Shown one piece after another: positions 29,942 through 38,462 of a DNA stretch of 38,462 nt. Source of the DNA: Salaquimonas sp. (lineage in GTDB: Bacteria; Pseudomonadota; Alphaproteobacteria; Rhizobiales; Rhizobiaceae); NCBI GenBank assembly GCA_022340185.1, contig JAJDOK010000133.1, forward strand, positions 1-38,462, written 5' to 3'. The notes under the pieces are model-generated. The model was not told the origin of the DNA. It did no database searches and saw only the letters and a program-made list of their open reading frames with translations. Positions within the stretch are counted from its first letter, which is position 1, and each line of letters starts with the position of its first letter. The translations under genes were made by a program, and so were the position numbers.

Positions 29942-31156
29942 CTAGAGATCCAGCACCAGTCGCTCGGGGTCCTCCAGGCTTTCCTTGATCCTGACCAGGA
30001 AGGTGACGGCTTCCTTGCCGTCGACGATGCGATGGTCATAGGAAAGTGCCAGATACATCATCGGCCTGATTCTGATCTCGCCGCCGACCACCATCGGCCG
30101 CTCCTGGATCTTGTGCATGCCGAGAATGCCCGATTGCGGCGCGTTCAATATCGGTGTCGACATCAGCGAACCGTAGACGCCGCCATTGGAGATGGTGAAG
30201 GTGCCGCCCTGCATGTCGGCAAGCGAAAGCTGGCCGTCGCGTGCCAGCTTGCCGAGCCGGCCGATTTCCTTCTCGATTTCGGCGATCCCCATCTGGTCGG
30301 CATCGCGTACCACCGGCACGACGAGGCCCTTGTCGGTGCCCACCGCCACGCCGATATGGGCGTAGTTCTTGTAGATGATGTCGGTGCCGTCGATCTCCGC
30401 ATTGACCGCGGGCACGTCCTTGAGCGCATGGGTCACCGCCTTTGTGAAGAAGCCCATGAAACCGAGTTTGACGCCGTGCTTCTTCTCGAACAGCTCCTTG
30501 TATTTCGACCGCATCTCCATGACAGCGGTCATGTCCACCTCGTTGAAGGTGGTCAGCATCGCCGCAATATTCTGCGCATCCTTCAGCCGCCGCGCGATGG
30601 TCTGGCGCAGTTTCGTCATGCGCACGCGCTCTTCGCGCACCGCGTCTTCTTCCGCCGAGGGTGCGCGCGCCGCTGCCGGTACGGGCGCCGGAGCCGGTGC
30701 GGTCGCGGCGCGCAACACGTCTTCCTTCAGTACCTGGCCGCGCTTGCCCGAACCGTCGACGCTTTCAGCCTCGATGCCCTTTTCCGCCATCATCTTCTGC
30801 GCCGCTGGCGCGGGCGGCATGGATGTCGTGGCCGGCGCTGGGGCCGGTGTTGGCGCCGGAGCCGGCGCGGCTTCCTTTTTCGGTGCTTCGGCCTTTGCCG
30901 GTGCGGCGCCACTGCCCGCGCCTTCCTCGAACTGTGCGATCAACGCACCGACCTCAACGGTATCGCCTTCCTTGACGACGATCTCCGACAGGGCGCCCGC
31001 GGCCGGCGCCGGCACTTCGACGGAAACCTTGTCGGTCTCCAGCTCGACCAGCGGCTCGTCAACGGCCACAGCCTCGCCCGGCTGCTTGAGCCATTTGCCG
31101 ATCGTCGCTTCGGTGACCGATTCGCCGAGCGTCGGCACGCGGATTTCGGTAGCCAT
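29942..31156 (-). CDS. sucB: 2-oxoglutarate dehydrogenase E2, dihydrolipoyl succinyltransferase
   Basis: E2 is the core of the 2-oxoglutarate dehydrogenase complex and transfers succinyl groups from E1 to coenzyme A. The 404-residue product has one lipoyl domain (1-77, lipoyl lysine in ETDKV, about 43), an Ala/Pro linker (about 80-118), the E1/E3-binding domain (about 120-150) and the catalytic domain with [12 protein letters not shown] (catalytic His about 375). One lipoyl domain and the [19 protein letters not shown] start fit SucB rather than the pyruvate E2. It follows sucA by 72 bases. Confidence 0.97.
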   Translation of the reverse strand: MATEIRVPTLGESVTEATIGKWLKQPGEAVAVDEPLVELETDKVSVEVPAPAAGALSEIVVKEGDTVEVGALIAQFEEGAGSGAAPAKAEAPKKEAAPAPAPTPAPAPATTSMPPAPAAQKMMAEKGIEAESVDGSGKRGQVLKEDVLRAATAPAPAPVPAAARAPSAEEDAVREERVRMTKLRQTIARRLKDAQNIAAMLTTFNEVDMTAVMEMRSKYKELFEKKHGVKLGFMGFFTKAVTHALKDVPAVNAEIDGTDIIYKNYAHIGVAVGTDKGLVVPVVRDADQMGIAEIEKEIGRLGKLARDGQLSLADMQGGTFTISNGGVYGSLMSTPILNAPQSGILGMHKIQERPMVVGGEIRIRPMMYLALSYDHRIVDGKEAVTFLVRIKESLEDPERLVLDL

Positions 31157-31228
31157 GGTTCGCCTTCTTCCTTGCTGCTTTCGTCCCGAACCGGACGGGC
31201 TGGGATTGCCTCGATTGTCGCCGGGCGC

Positions 31229-34216
31229 CTAACCGCCCAGCGCATCCTCCAGAAATGCATTGAGCTGCGACAGGTGTTTCGACATCAGCCCGGTCGCCGG
31301 CGAAGCCGACGCCGGACGCCCGGCATAGCGCGCGCGCTTGTTCTTGGCGTTGATATGCGCAAAGACCCATTCCAGATAGGGCTCGATGAAACCCCACGCG
31401 CCCATGTTCTTCGGCTCTTCCTGGCACCACACCCATTCCGCGTTCTTGAACCGCGAAAGTTCGGTGATCAGCGCCTTGGCCGGGAACGGGTAAAGCTGCT
31501 CGACGCGCAGGATGTAGATGTCGTCGATGCCGCGCTTCTCGCGTTCCTCGTAGATGTCGTAATAGACCTTGCCCGAGCACATCACGACCCGCCGGATTTT
31601 CGAATCCTTGGCGAGTTTGATCGGCTGTTCCTTCAGATATTCCGCATCGTCCCACAACAGGCGGTGGAAGGTCGAATTGCCGGAAAACTCGGCCAGCGTC
31701 GAAACGCAGCGTTTGTGGCGCAGCAGCGATTTCGGCGTCATCAGGACCAGTGGTTTCCTGAAATCGCGCTTCATCTGCCGGCGAAGGATGTGGAAATAAT
31801 TGGCCGGGGTCGAGCAGCAGGCGACCTGCATGTTGTCTTCGGCGCACAATTGCAGGTAACGCTCCAGCCTCGCCGAGGAATGTTCCGGCCCCTGCCCTTC
31901 ATAGCCGTGCGGCAGCAGGCAGACGAGACCCGACATGCGCAGCCATTTGCGCTCGCCTGATGAAATGAACTGGTCGAAGACGACCTGCGCGCCATTGGCG
32001 AAATCGCCGAACTGCGCCTCCCACAGCGTCAGTGCGTTCGGCCGCGCCAGCGAATAGCCGTATTCGAAGCCGAGCACCGCCTCTTCCGACAGCATCGAGT
32101 TGATGACCTCGTAGCGCTCCTGGTCCGGCGACAGGTGCGAAAGCGGAATATAGCGTTCCTCCGTCTCCTGGTCGTAGAGCACCGAATGGCGCTGGCTGAA
32201 GGTGCCGCGTTCGCTGTCCTGGCCGGACAGGCGCACCTTGTGGCCGTCGAGGCAAAGCGCGGCGAAAGCCATCGCCTCGCCCATAGCCCAGTCGATCCCC
32301 TCGCCTTTCTCGATCATTGCACGGCGATTGTCGAGGAAACGCTGGACCGTGCGGTGGACGTGGAAACCATCGGGAACCGTTGTCAGCTTCTTGCCGATTT
32401 CCTTCAGCGTCTTGACCGGCACGGAAGTCTTGCCGCGACGCTGCTCGTCGGCCGAATCGGCAACCTTCATGCCGCTCCACTGGCCATCCAGCCAGTCGGC
32501 CTTGTTGGGCCGGTAGTTCTGGCCCGACTCGAACTCGGCTTCCAGATTGTCGCGCCAGTCGGTCTTCATCTTTGCGACCTCGTCCTCGCTGACGAGGCCT
32601 TCCTTGACCAGCTTTTCCGAATAGATCTGCAGCGTCGTCGGATGCGAGCGGATCTTGCGGTACATGATCGGCTGGGTGAACGCCGGCTCATCGCCCTCGT
32701 TGTGGCCGAAGCGGCGATAGCAGAACATGTCGATGACCACCGGCTTGGCGAACAGCATGCGGAATTCGGTCGCCACCTTCGCAGCATAGACCACCGCTTC
32801 CGGGTCGTCGCCGTTCACGTGGAAGATCGGCGCCTCGATCATCTTCGCCACGTCCGAAGGATAGGGCGAGGAGCGCGAGAAAGCCGGATTGGTGGTGAAG
32901 CCGATCTGGTTGTTGATGATGAAATGAACCGTACCGCCGACGCGGTGGCCTCTCAGGCCCGACAGGCCGAGACATTCGGCCACGACACCCTGGCCGGCAA
33001 AGGCGGCGTCGCCATGCAGCAGCAGCGGCATGATCTTCACGCGCTCGTTCAGCGGTACGATATCGTCGTCATGGACCGCGGCGCAAAGATCCTGCTTGGC
33101 GCGCGCCTTGCCCATCACCACCGGATTGACGATCTCCAGATGCGACGGGTTGGCCGTCAGTGACAGATGCACCTTGTTGCCGTCGAACTCGCGGTCCGAC
33201 GAGGCGCCGAGATGGTATTTGACATCGCCCGATCCCTCGACCTCATCGGGCGTGTAGGAACCGCCCTTGAACTCGTGGAAGATCGCACGGTGCGGCTTGC
33301 CCATGACCTGCGAAAGCACGTTGAGCCGGCCGCGATGGGCCATGCCGAACACGATTTCCTGCAGGCCCATATTGCCGCCGCGCTTGATGATCTGCTCGAG
33401 CGCGGGAATGAGCGATTCGCCGCCATCGAGACCGAAGCGTTTGGTACCCTTGTACTTGACGTCGATGAACTGCTCGAAGCCTTCGGCCTCCACCAGTTTC
33501 TGCAGGATCGCCTTCTTGCCCATGTCGGTGAAGGCGACACCCTTGTCCGGCCCTTCGATGCGCTCCTGGATCCAGGATTTTTCCGCCGGGTTTGAGATGT
33601 GCATGAACTCGACGCCCAGCGTCGAGCAATAGGTCCTTTTCAGGATTTCGAGCATCTGCCGGATCGTCGCCGTTTCGAGGCCGAGCACGTGGTCGATGAA
33701 GATCGGTCGGTCGAGATCGGCTTCCTTGAAACCGTAATTCTCCGGCGACAGTTCGTTGAAGTCCTCCTTCATCTGCGCCAGTCCCAGCGGGTCGAGATTG
33801 GCATGCAGATGGCCTCGCATGCGGTAGGCGCGGATCATCATGATGGCGCGAACCGAATCGCGCGTCGCCCGGTTCACTTCCTCCGGTGAAACTTCAACGC
33901 CGTTGCGCTGGGCCTTTTCCTTGACCTTCTCGCCGAAATGCTTCTCGACCGCACCCCAATCGCCGTCGAGCGCTGAAACCAGTTCGCCATTGGCGGCGAT
34001 CGGCCAGTTGGCGCGCTTCCACGAGGCGCCGCGGGCATTGGCCCTGACATCCTCGTCATTGTCCTTCAGCCCCGCGAAGAAGGCCTGCCAGTCGGCGCTG
34101 ACCGAACCGGGATTGTCGAGATAGCGCGCCTGCAACTCCTCGACATAGCCGGCATTGCCGCCATACAGGAAGGAAGTTTGTTCGAAGATGTCGTTCTGTT
34201 CGTTGGTCCGTGCCAT
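31229..34216 (-). CDS. sucA: 2-oxoglutarate dehydrogenase E1
   Basis: E1 decarboxylates 2-oxoglutarate with thiamine diphosphate and passes the succinyl unit to SucB. The 995-residue protein has the E1 N-terminal segment (FLYGGNAGYVEELQARYL), the HRGRLNVL motif, the thiamine site HGDAAFAGQGVVAE to NNQIGFTT, and a complete C-terminal transketolase-like region. Length is normal for Hyphomicrobiales. The ATG at 34216 is only 2 bases after the stop of an unknown gene, so its translation is likely coupled to that gene rather than directly to sucD. Confidence 0.98.
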   Translation of the reverse strand: MARTNEQNDIFEQTSFLYGGNAGYVEELQARYLDNPGSVSADWQAFFAGLKDNDEDVRANARGASWKRANWPIAANGELVSALDGDWGAVEKHFGEKVKEKAQRNGVEVSPEEVNRATRDSVRAIMMIRAYRMRGHLHANLDPLGLAQMKEDFNELSPENYGFKEADLDRPIFIDHVLGLETATIRQMLEILKRTYCSTLGVEFMHISNPAEKSWIQERIEGPDKGVAFTDMGKKAILQKLVEAEGFEQFIDVKYKGTKRFGLDGGESLIPALEQIIKRGGNMGLQEIVFGMAHRGRLNVLSQVMGKPHRAIFHEFKGGSYTPDEVEGSGDVKYHLGASSDREFDGNKVHLSLTANPSHLEIVNPVVMGKARAKQDLCAAVHDDDIVPLNERVKIMPLLLHGDAAFAGQGVVAECLGLSGLRGHRVGGTVHFIINNQIGFTTNPAFSRSSPYPSDVAKMIEAPIFHVNGDDPEAVVYAAKVATEFRMLFAKPVVIDMFCYRRFGHNEGDEPAFTQPIMYRKIRSHPTTLQIYSEKLVKEGLVSEDEVAKMKTDWRDNLEAEFESGQNYRPNKADWLDGQWSGMKVADSADEQRRGKTSVPVKTLKEIGKKLTTVPDGFHVHRTVQRFLDNRRAMIEKGEGIDWAMGEAMAFAALCLDGHKVRLSGQDSERGTFSQRHSVLYDQETEERYIPLSHLSPDQERYEVINSMLSEEAVLGFEYGYSLARPNALTLWEAQFGDFANGAQVVFDQFISSGERKWLRMSGLVCLLPHGYEGQGPEHSSARLERYLQLCAEDNMQVACCSTPANYFHILRRQMKRDFRKPLVLMTPKSLLRHKRCVSTLAEFSGNSTFHRLLWDDAEYLKEQPIKLAKDSKIRRVVMCSGKVYYDIYEEREKRGIDDIYILRVEQLYPFPAKALITELSRFKNAEWVWCQEEPKNMGAWGFIEPYLEWVFAHINAKNKRARYAGRPASASPATGLMSKHLSQLNAFLEDALGG

Positions 34217-34218
34217 GG

Positions 34219-35043
34219 TCAGAGCATCCGTTCCACTACTTCGATGGATAATTGCGCCGGGTAAAGATGGCCGCCGCTGTTCGCAGCGGAAGCGATCAGA
34301 AACGGCTTCGACAGGAAGGCGTTGAAATGCGCGCCGACGCCGTCACGTCCGCCGCGCCACTCGCCGGCTTTCACCAAATGATAGCCAAGATAGGAAGACG
34401 AAGATCGGTAGGACCGCTTCGAGCTTTGGAAAAACAGATCGTCCAGCGTCACTTCCCAGGCCAGCTTGTCATAGGTCTCGTCAAGAAACAGGAACAATTT
34501 CAGTTCCCTCGTACCTTTTTTATTGTCGTGCCATTCGCTCTCGAAGACACATCCGGTCGCCGCCCGGTTGATCAATATCTGCCTGCTGTACTCGCCTTCT
34601 TGGGCGGCAATTCGTTCGTTGAAGGATTTTATCCTCTCGGCGATCTGATTGCGGCGCTCTTCCAGGCCCTTGTCGATCTCGACGAATTTCCACGGATCGT
34701 CGGCCGCGTTCGCCGTCATCAGTTTCACCGTGCAGCGTGCCTGCGCTACTTCCGGCAGCACGCCGGTCTCCGACCAGCCGCCAGTCCGCAGCGCCTCGGC
34801 CAGCATGTCTCTCAGCCTGTTGAAATCGGGAACCGCACCGATGGAACAGGCGGCGTAAATCTCTGCCATCGCATGGATGACGCCGGTCACCGGGGCGATC
34901 TGCGCTTCGCTCAGGCCCAGCTTCTCGGGCGGCGAGGCAAGCTTGATACCCATCGCGTTGGCAACCGAATCGGTAATCTGCCGCACATTCTGTTCGTGCG
35001 CGCTTCTGTCACCTACCAGTTTCTTTCGAATTGCTTCGAACAC
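34219..35043 (-). CDS. Uncharacterised protein between sucD and sucA
   Basis: I do not recognise this 274-residue protein. It has no signal peptide or membrane segment. The N-terminal half is helical, with a charged, probably coiled stretch (VEIDKGLEERRNQIAERIKS region, about 121-155); the C-terminal half looks mixed alpha/beta with KLFLFLDETYDKLAWEV (about 182-198), a serine-rich SYRSSSSYLGYHL and a closing amphipathic strand. The start is a GTG at 35043 with GAGG 8 bases upstream, 23 bases after sucD, and its stop is 2 bases before sucA. Its base composition looks more AT-rich than its neighbours in 34380-34660. Context suggests co-expression with the TCA genes, not a known role. Confidence 0.8.
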   Translation of the reverse strand: MFEAIRKKLVGDRSAHEQNVRQITDSVANAMGIKLASPPEKLGLSEAQIAPVTGVIHAMAEIYAACSIGAVPDFNRLRDMLAEALRTGGWSETGVLPEVAQARCTVKLMTANAADDPWKFVEIDKGLEERRNQIAERIKSFNERIAAQEGEYSRQILINRAATGCVFESEWHDNKKGTRELKLFLFLDETYDKLAWEVTLDDLFFQSSKRSYRSSSSYLGYHLVKAGEWRGGRDGVGAHFNAFLSKPFLIASAANSGGHLYPAQLSIEVVERML

Positions 35044-35066
35044 GAAAACCGCCTCGGTTTGCCCCG

Positions 35067-35981
35067 TCAGCCCTTCAGCACTTCCATCAGCGTTTCGCCG
35101 AGCTTGGCCGGCGAGGCGGAAACCTTGATGCCGGCCGCTTCCAGCGCCTCGATCTTGTCTTCCGCGCCGCCCTTGCCGCCGGAAATCACCGCGCCGGCAT
35201 GGCCCATGGTCCGGCCTTTCGGGGCGGTGCGTCCGGCGATGAAGCTGGCCATCGGCTTGGCGCGGCCCTTCTTGGCCTCGTCGGCAATGAACTGCGCCGC
35301 GTCTTCCTCGGCCGAGCCGCCGATCTCGCCGATCATGATGATCGAATGCGTGTCGTCGTCGGCCAGAAACATTTCGAGGATGTCGATGAATTCGGTGCCC
35401 TTGACCGGGTCGCCGCCGATACCGACCGCCGTCGACTGGCCGAGACCGGCCTGCGTCGTCTGGTAGACCGCCTCATAGGTTAGCGTGCCCGAGCGCGACA
35501 CGATGCCGACATGGCCGTCCTTGAAGATGTTGCCCGGCATGATGCCGATCTTGCATTCTTCCGGTGTCAGGATGCCCGGACAGTTCGGTCCAAGCAGCCG
35601 CGTCTTCGACTTTTCGAGCTTCGCCTTGACCCGCACCATGTCGAGCACCGGAATGCCCTCGGTGATGCACACGATGAACGGGATATCCGCCTCGATCGCC
35701 TCGATGATGGCGTCGGCCGCGCCTGCCGGCGGCACATAGACGACGGAAGCATCGGCCCCGGTCGCCTTCTTGCCTTCCGCGACGGTCGCGAAGATCGGCA
35801 GTTCGGTGCCCTTGGCCTCACCGTCCGACGCCGTCCAGGTCTCCCCGCCCTTTTTCGGGTGGACACCGCCGACCATCTGCGTGCCGAAATAGGCAAGCGC
35901 CTGCTCGGTGTGGAACGTGCCGGTCTTGCCGGTAAGGCCCTGGACGAGAACTTTCGTATCCTTGTTGACGAGAATGGACAT
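35067..35981 (-). CDS. sucD: Succinyl-CoA synthetase alpha subunit
   Basis: SucD carries the phosphohistidine and the CoA site of the enzyme that makes ATP or GTP from succinyl-CoA. The 304-residue product has [17 protein letters not shown] (about 13-29), [18 protein letters not shown] and the phosphohistidine in [11 protein letters not shown] (His about 261). Length and motifs are normal. It follows sucC by 5 bases, so the two subunits are translated together. Confidence 0.98.
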   Translation of the reverse strand: MSILVNKDTKVLVQGLTGKTGTFHTEQALAYFGTQMVGGVHPKKGGETWTASDGEAKGTELPIFATVAEGKKATGADASVVYVPPAGAADAIIEAIEADIPFIVCITEGIPVLDMVRVKAKLEKSKTRLLGPNCPGILTPEECKIGIMPGNIFKDGHVGIVSRSGTLTYEAVYQTTQAGLGQSTAVGIGGDPVKGTEFIDILEMFLADDDTHSIIMIGEIGGSAEEDAAQFIADEAKKGRAKPMASFIAGRTAPKGRTMGHAGAVISGGKGGAEDKIEALEAAGIKVSASPAKLGETLMEVLKG

Positions 35982-35986
35982 GTGCC

Positions 35987-37183
35987 TCAGCCCTCCTTCA
36001 CGGCTGCGACGATTTTCTGCGCCGCGTCGTCCAGATCGTCGGCGGCGATGACGTTGAGGCCGCTTTCGTTCAGTATCTTCTTGCCGAGTTCGACATTGGT
36101 GCCTTCCAGCCGCACGACCAGCGGCACCTTGAGACCGACTTCCTTGACCGCCGCGACCACGCCTTCGGCGATGACGTCGCAGAGCATGATGCCGCCGAAT
36201 ATGTTGACCAGAATGCCTTCGACATTCGGATCGGCGGTAATGATCTTGAAGGCGGCCGCCACCTTCTCCTTCGACGCGCCGCCGCCGACATCGAGAAAGT
36301 TGGCCGGTTCCGCGCCATACAGCTTGACGATGTCCATCGTCGCCATGGCGAGACCCGCGCCATTGACCATGCAGCCGATATTGCCGTCGAGCGCCACATA
36401 GGACAGATCGTGCTTCGACGCCTCGATTTCCTTGGGATCCTCCTCGCTCTCGTCGCGCAGTTCCATGATGTCGGCATGGCGGAACAGCGCATTGTTGTCG
36501 AAGGAGACCTTGGCGTCGAGGACGCGCAGATGGCCGTCCTTCATGACGATCAGCGGGTTGACCTCCAGCAGGCTCATGTCCTTATCGGTGAAGGCGTGGT
36601 AGAGGATCGGGAACAGCGCCAGCCCGTCCTTCTTGGCGTCGCCCTTCAATCCGAGCGCGTCGCAAATCTTGGTGGCGTTCGCCTTGGTGACGCCTTTGGC
36701 CGGCTCAATCGCCAGCGTCACGATCTTGTCCGGCGTCTCTTCGGCCACCGTCTCGATGTCCATGCCGCCTTCCGTCGACACGACGAAGGACACCTTGCCG
36801 GTGCCGCGGTCGACCAGGATGGAAAGATAAAGCTCGCGGTCGATATCGGCGCCATCTTCCAGATAGATGCGGTTGACCTGCTTGCCGGAGGGTCCGGTCT
36901 GTTTGGTCACCAGCGTGGAGCCGAGCATCTCCCTGACGTTTTCGACGGCTTCCTCGATCGAATGGGCAAGCCGCACCCCGCCCTTGGCGTCCTCGTCCAG
37001 TTCCTTGAACTTGCCCTTGCCGCGTCCGCCCGCATGGATCTGGCTTTTCACCACATAGAGCGGTCCGGGGAGTTTCTCGGCCCATTCGGCCGCCTGCTCG
37101 GCCGAATAGACAGCCACACCCGAGGCCACCGGCGCGCCATAGGCATGGAGCAGCCGCTTGGCCTGGTACTCATGGATATTCAT
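35987..37183 (-). CDS. sucC: Succinyl-CoA synthetase beta subunit
   Basis: SucC supplies the ATP-grasp nucleotide site and most of the succinate site of succinyl-CoA synthetase. The 398-residue product starts [16 protein letters not shown], has [14 protein letters not shown] (about 47-60), EVNPLIV and the late [14 protein letters not shown]. All are family features and the length is normal. It is the second gene of the block, 72 bases after mdh. Confidence 0.98.
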   Translation of the reverse strand: MNIHEYQAKRLLHAYGAPVASGVAVYSAEQAAEWAEKLPGPLYVVKSQIHAGGRGKGKFKELDEDAKGGVRLAHSIEEAVENVREMLGSTLVTKQTGPSGKQVNRIYLEDGADIDRELYLSILVDRGTGKVSFVVSTEGGMDIETVAEETPDKIVTLAIEPAKGVTKANATKICDALGLKGDAKKDGLALFPILYHAFTDKDMSLLEVNPLIVMKDGHLRVLDAKVSFDNNALFRHADIMELRDESEEDPKEIEASKHDLSYVALDGNIGCMVNGAGLAMATMDIVKLYGAEPANFLDVGGGASKEKVAAAFKIITADPNVEGILVNIFGGIMLCDVIAEGVVAAVKEVGLKVPLVVRLEGTNVELGKKILNESGLNVIAADDLDDAAQKIVAAVKEG

Positions 37184-37255
37184 TGCCTCTTTATCCTTCC
37201 TGACCGCTGGCCGGGCATTGGCGCCGCCCAGTCAACGCCCCTCAACTCAGGCCCG

Positions 37256-38302
<1,047 letters not shown>

Positions 38303-38353
38303 CTAATACAAGCGGCAATAGGATTTGGCAGATATTTCAAACGGTTAAAAAAT

Positions 38354-38382
38354 AGTTCTTTTACGTAAACGTAAGTTCTTTT
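38354..38382. promoter_or_regulatory. Dyad flanked by direct repeats upstream of mdh
   Basis: TTACGT (38361-38366) and ACGTAA (38369-38374) form a perfect 6+6 dyad with an AA centre, overlapping two exact copies of AGTTCTTTT (38354-38362 and 38374-38382) spaced 20 bases apart. It is 136-164 bases upstream of the mdh start in an AT-rich stretch, a likely operator position for the TCA block. The form recalls operators of MerR-type regulators, but no regulator gene is in the window. Confidence 0.5.
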
Positions 38383-38462
38383 CGAAAAGGCCGCTGCACT
38401 CACAGCGCCTCTCCTGCCGCGCCCTGGCGTTTGCGGCGTGCGGCATATTCATGGCTCTGCAT

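Noticed and set aside
30032..31960. A 642-codon plus-strand frame opposite sucB and sucA
   Set aside because: Antisense shadow spanning two well-supported genes and the gap between them.

Overview
This window reads as a stretch of core chromosome from a high-GC alphaproteobacterium, most likely a member of the Hyphomicrobiales close to Mesorhizobium and other Phyllobacteriaceae. The clues are a five-gene F1 ATP synthase operon (atpHAGDC) with no F0 genes, a mdh-sucCD-sucAB-lpdA TCA cluster, an alanine/lysine-rich N-terminal extension on AtpD, a long low-complexity tail on L21, and a rhizobial-type palindromic repeat. The genus is inferred from gene order and protein features remembered from relatives; no search was run. 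I see no phage, transposase, CRISPR, tRNA or rRNA.

Layout, plus strand 1-13015: rplU-rpmA end at a strong terminator. Two GNAT acetyltransferase genes follow, the second overlapping obgE, then proB, proA and nadD, each joined to the previous gene by a 4-base overlap. After a 186-bp gap with a CtrA-type palindrome come rsfS and rlmH (ribosome silencing and 23S methylation). Next is a cell-envelope group: an EnvC-like murein hydrolase activator overlapping the C-terminal protease ctpA, then a divergent polysaccharide deacetylase (YibQ-like) joined to rppH, then a third GNAT gene.

Minus strand 13142-23062: atpC, atpD, atpG, atpA and atpH, read from high to low coordinates as atpHAGDC, with a small repeat element between atpD and atpC. 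Beyond it lie a membrane protein built from two similar halves, an ATP-grasp protein and priA. Plus strand 23180-26503: a transaldolase-like aldolase, a XerC-type recombinase, a TraB/GumN-family protein and a 68-residue exported protein.

Minus strand 26578-38218: a TCA-cycle block transcribed mdh, sucC, sucD, an unrecognised gene, sucA, sucB, LysE-type exporter, MAPEG protein, SDR, lpdA. It covers malate dehydrogenase, succinyl-CoA synthetase and the 2-oxoglutarate dehydrogenase complex, with four non-TCA genes inserted. The DNA upstream of mdh carries a perfect dyad between direct repeats and a terminator-like hairpin.

The window is mainly housekeeping. I found no convincing new multi-gene system. 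The best candidates for undescribed biology are the unknown gene coupled to sucA, the deacetylase-family protein with an apparently lost metal site, the dyad upstream of mdh, and the small exported protein after the palindromic repeat.
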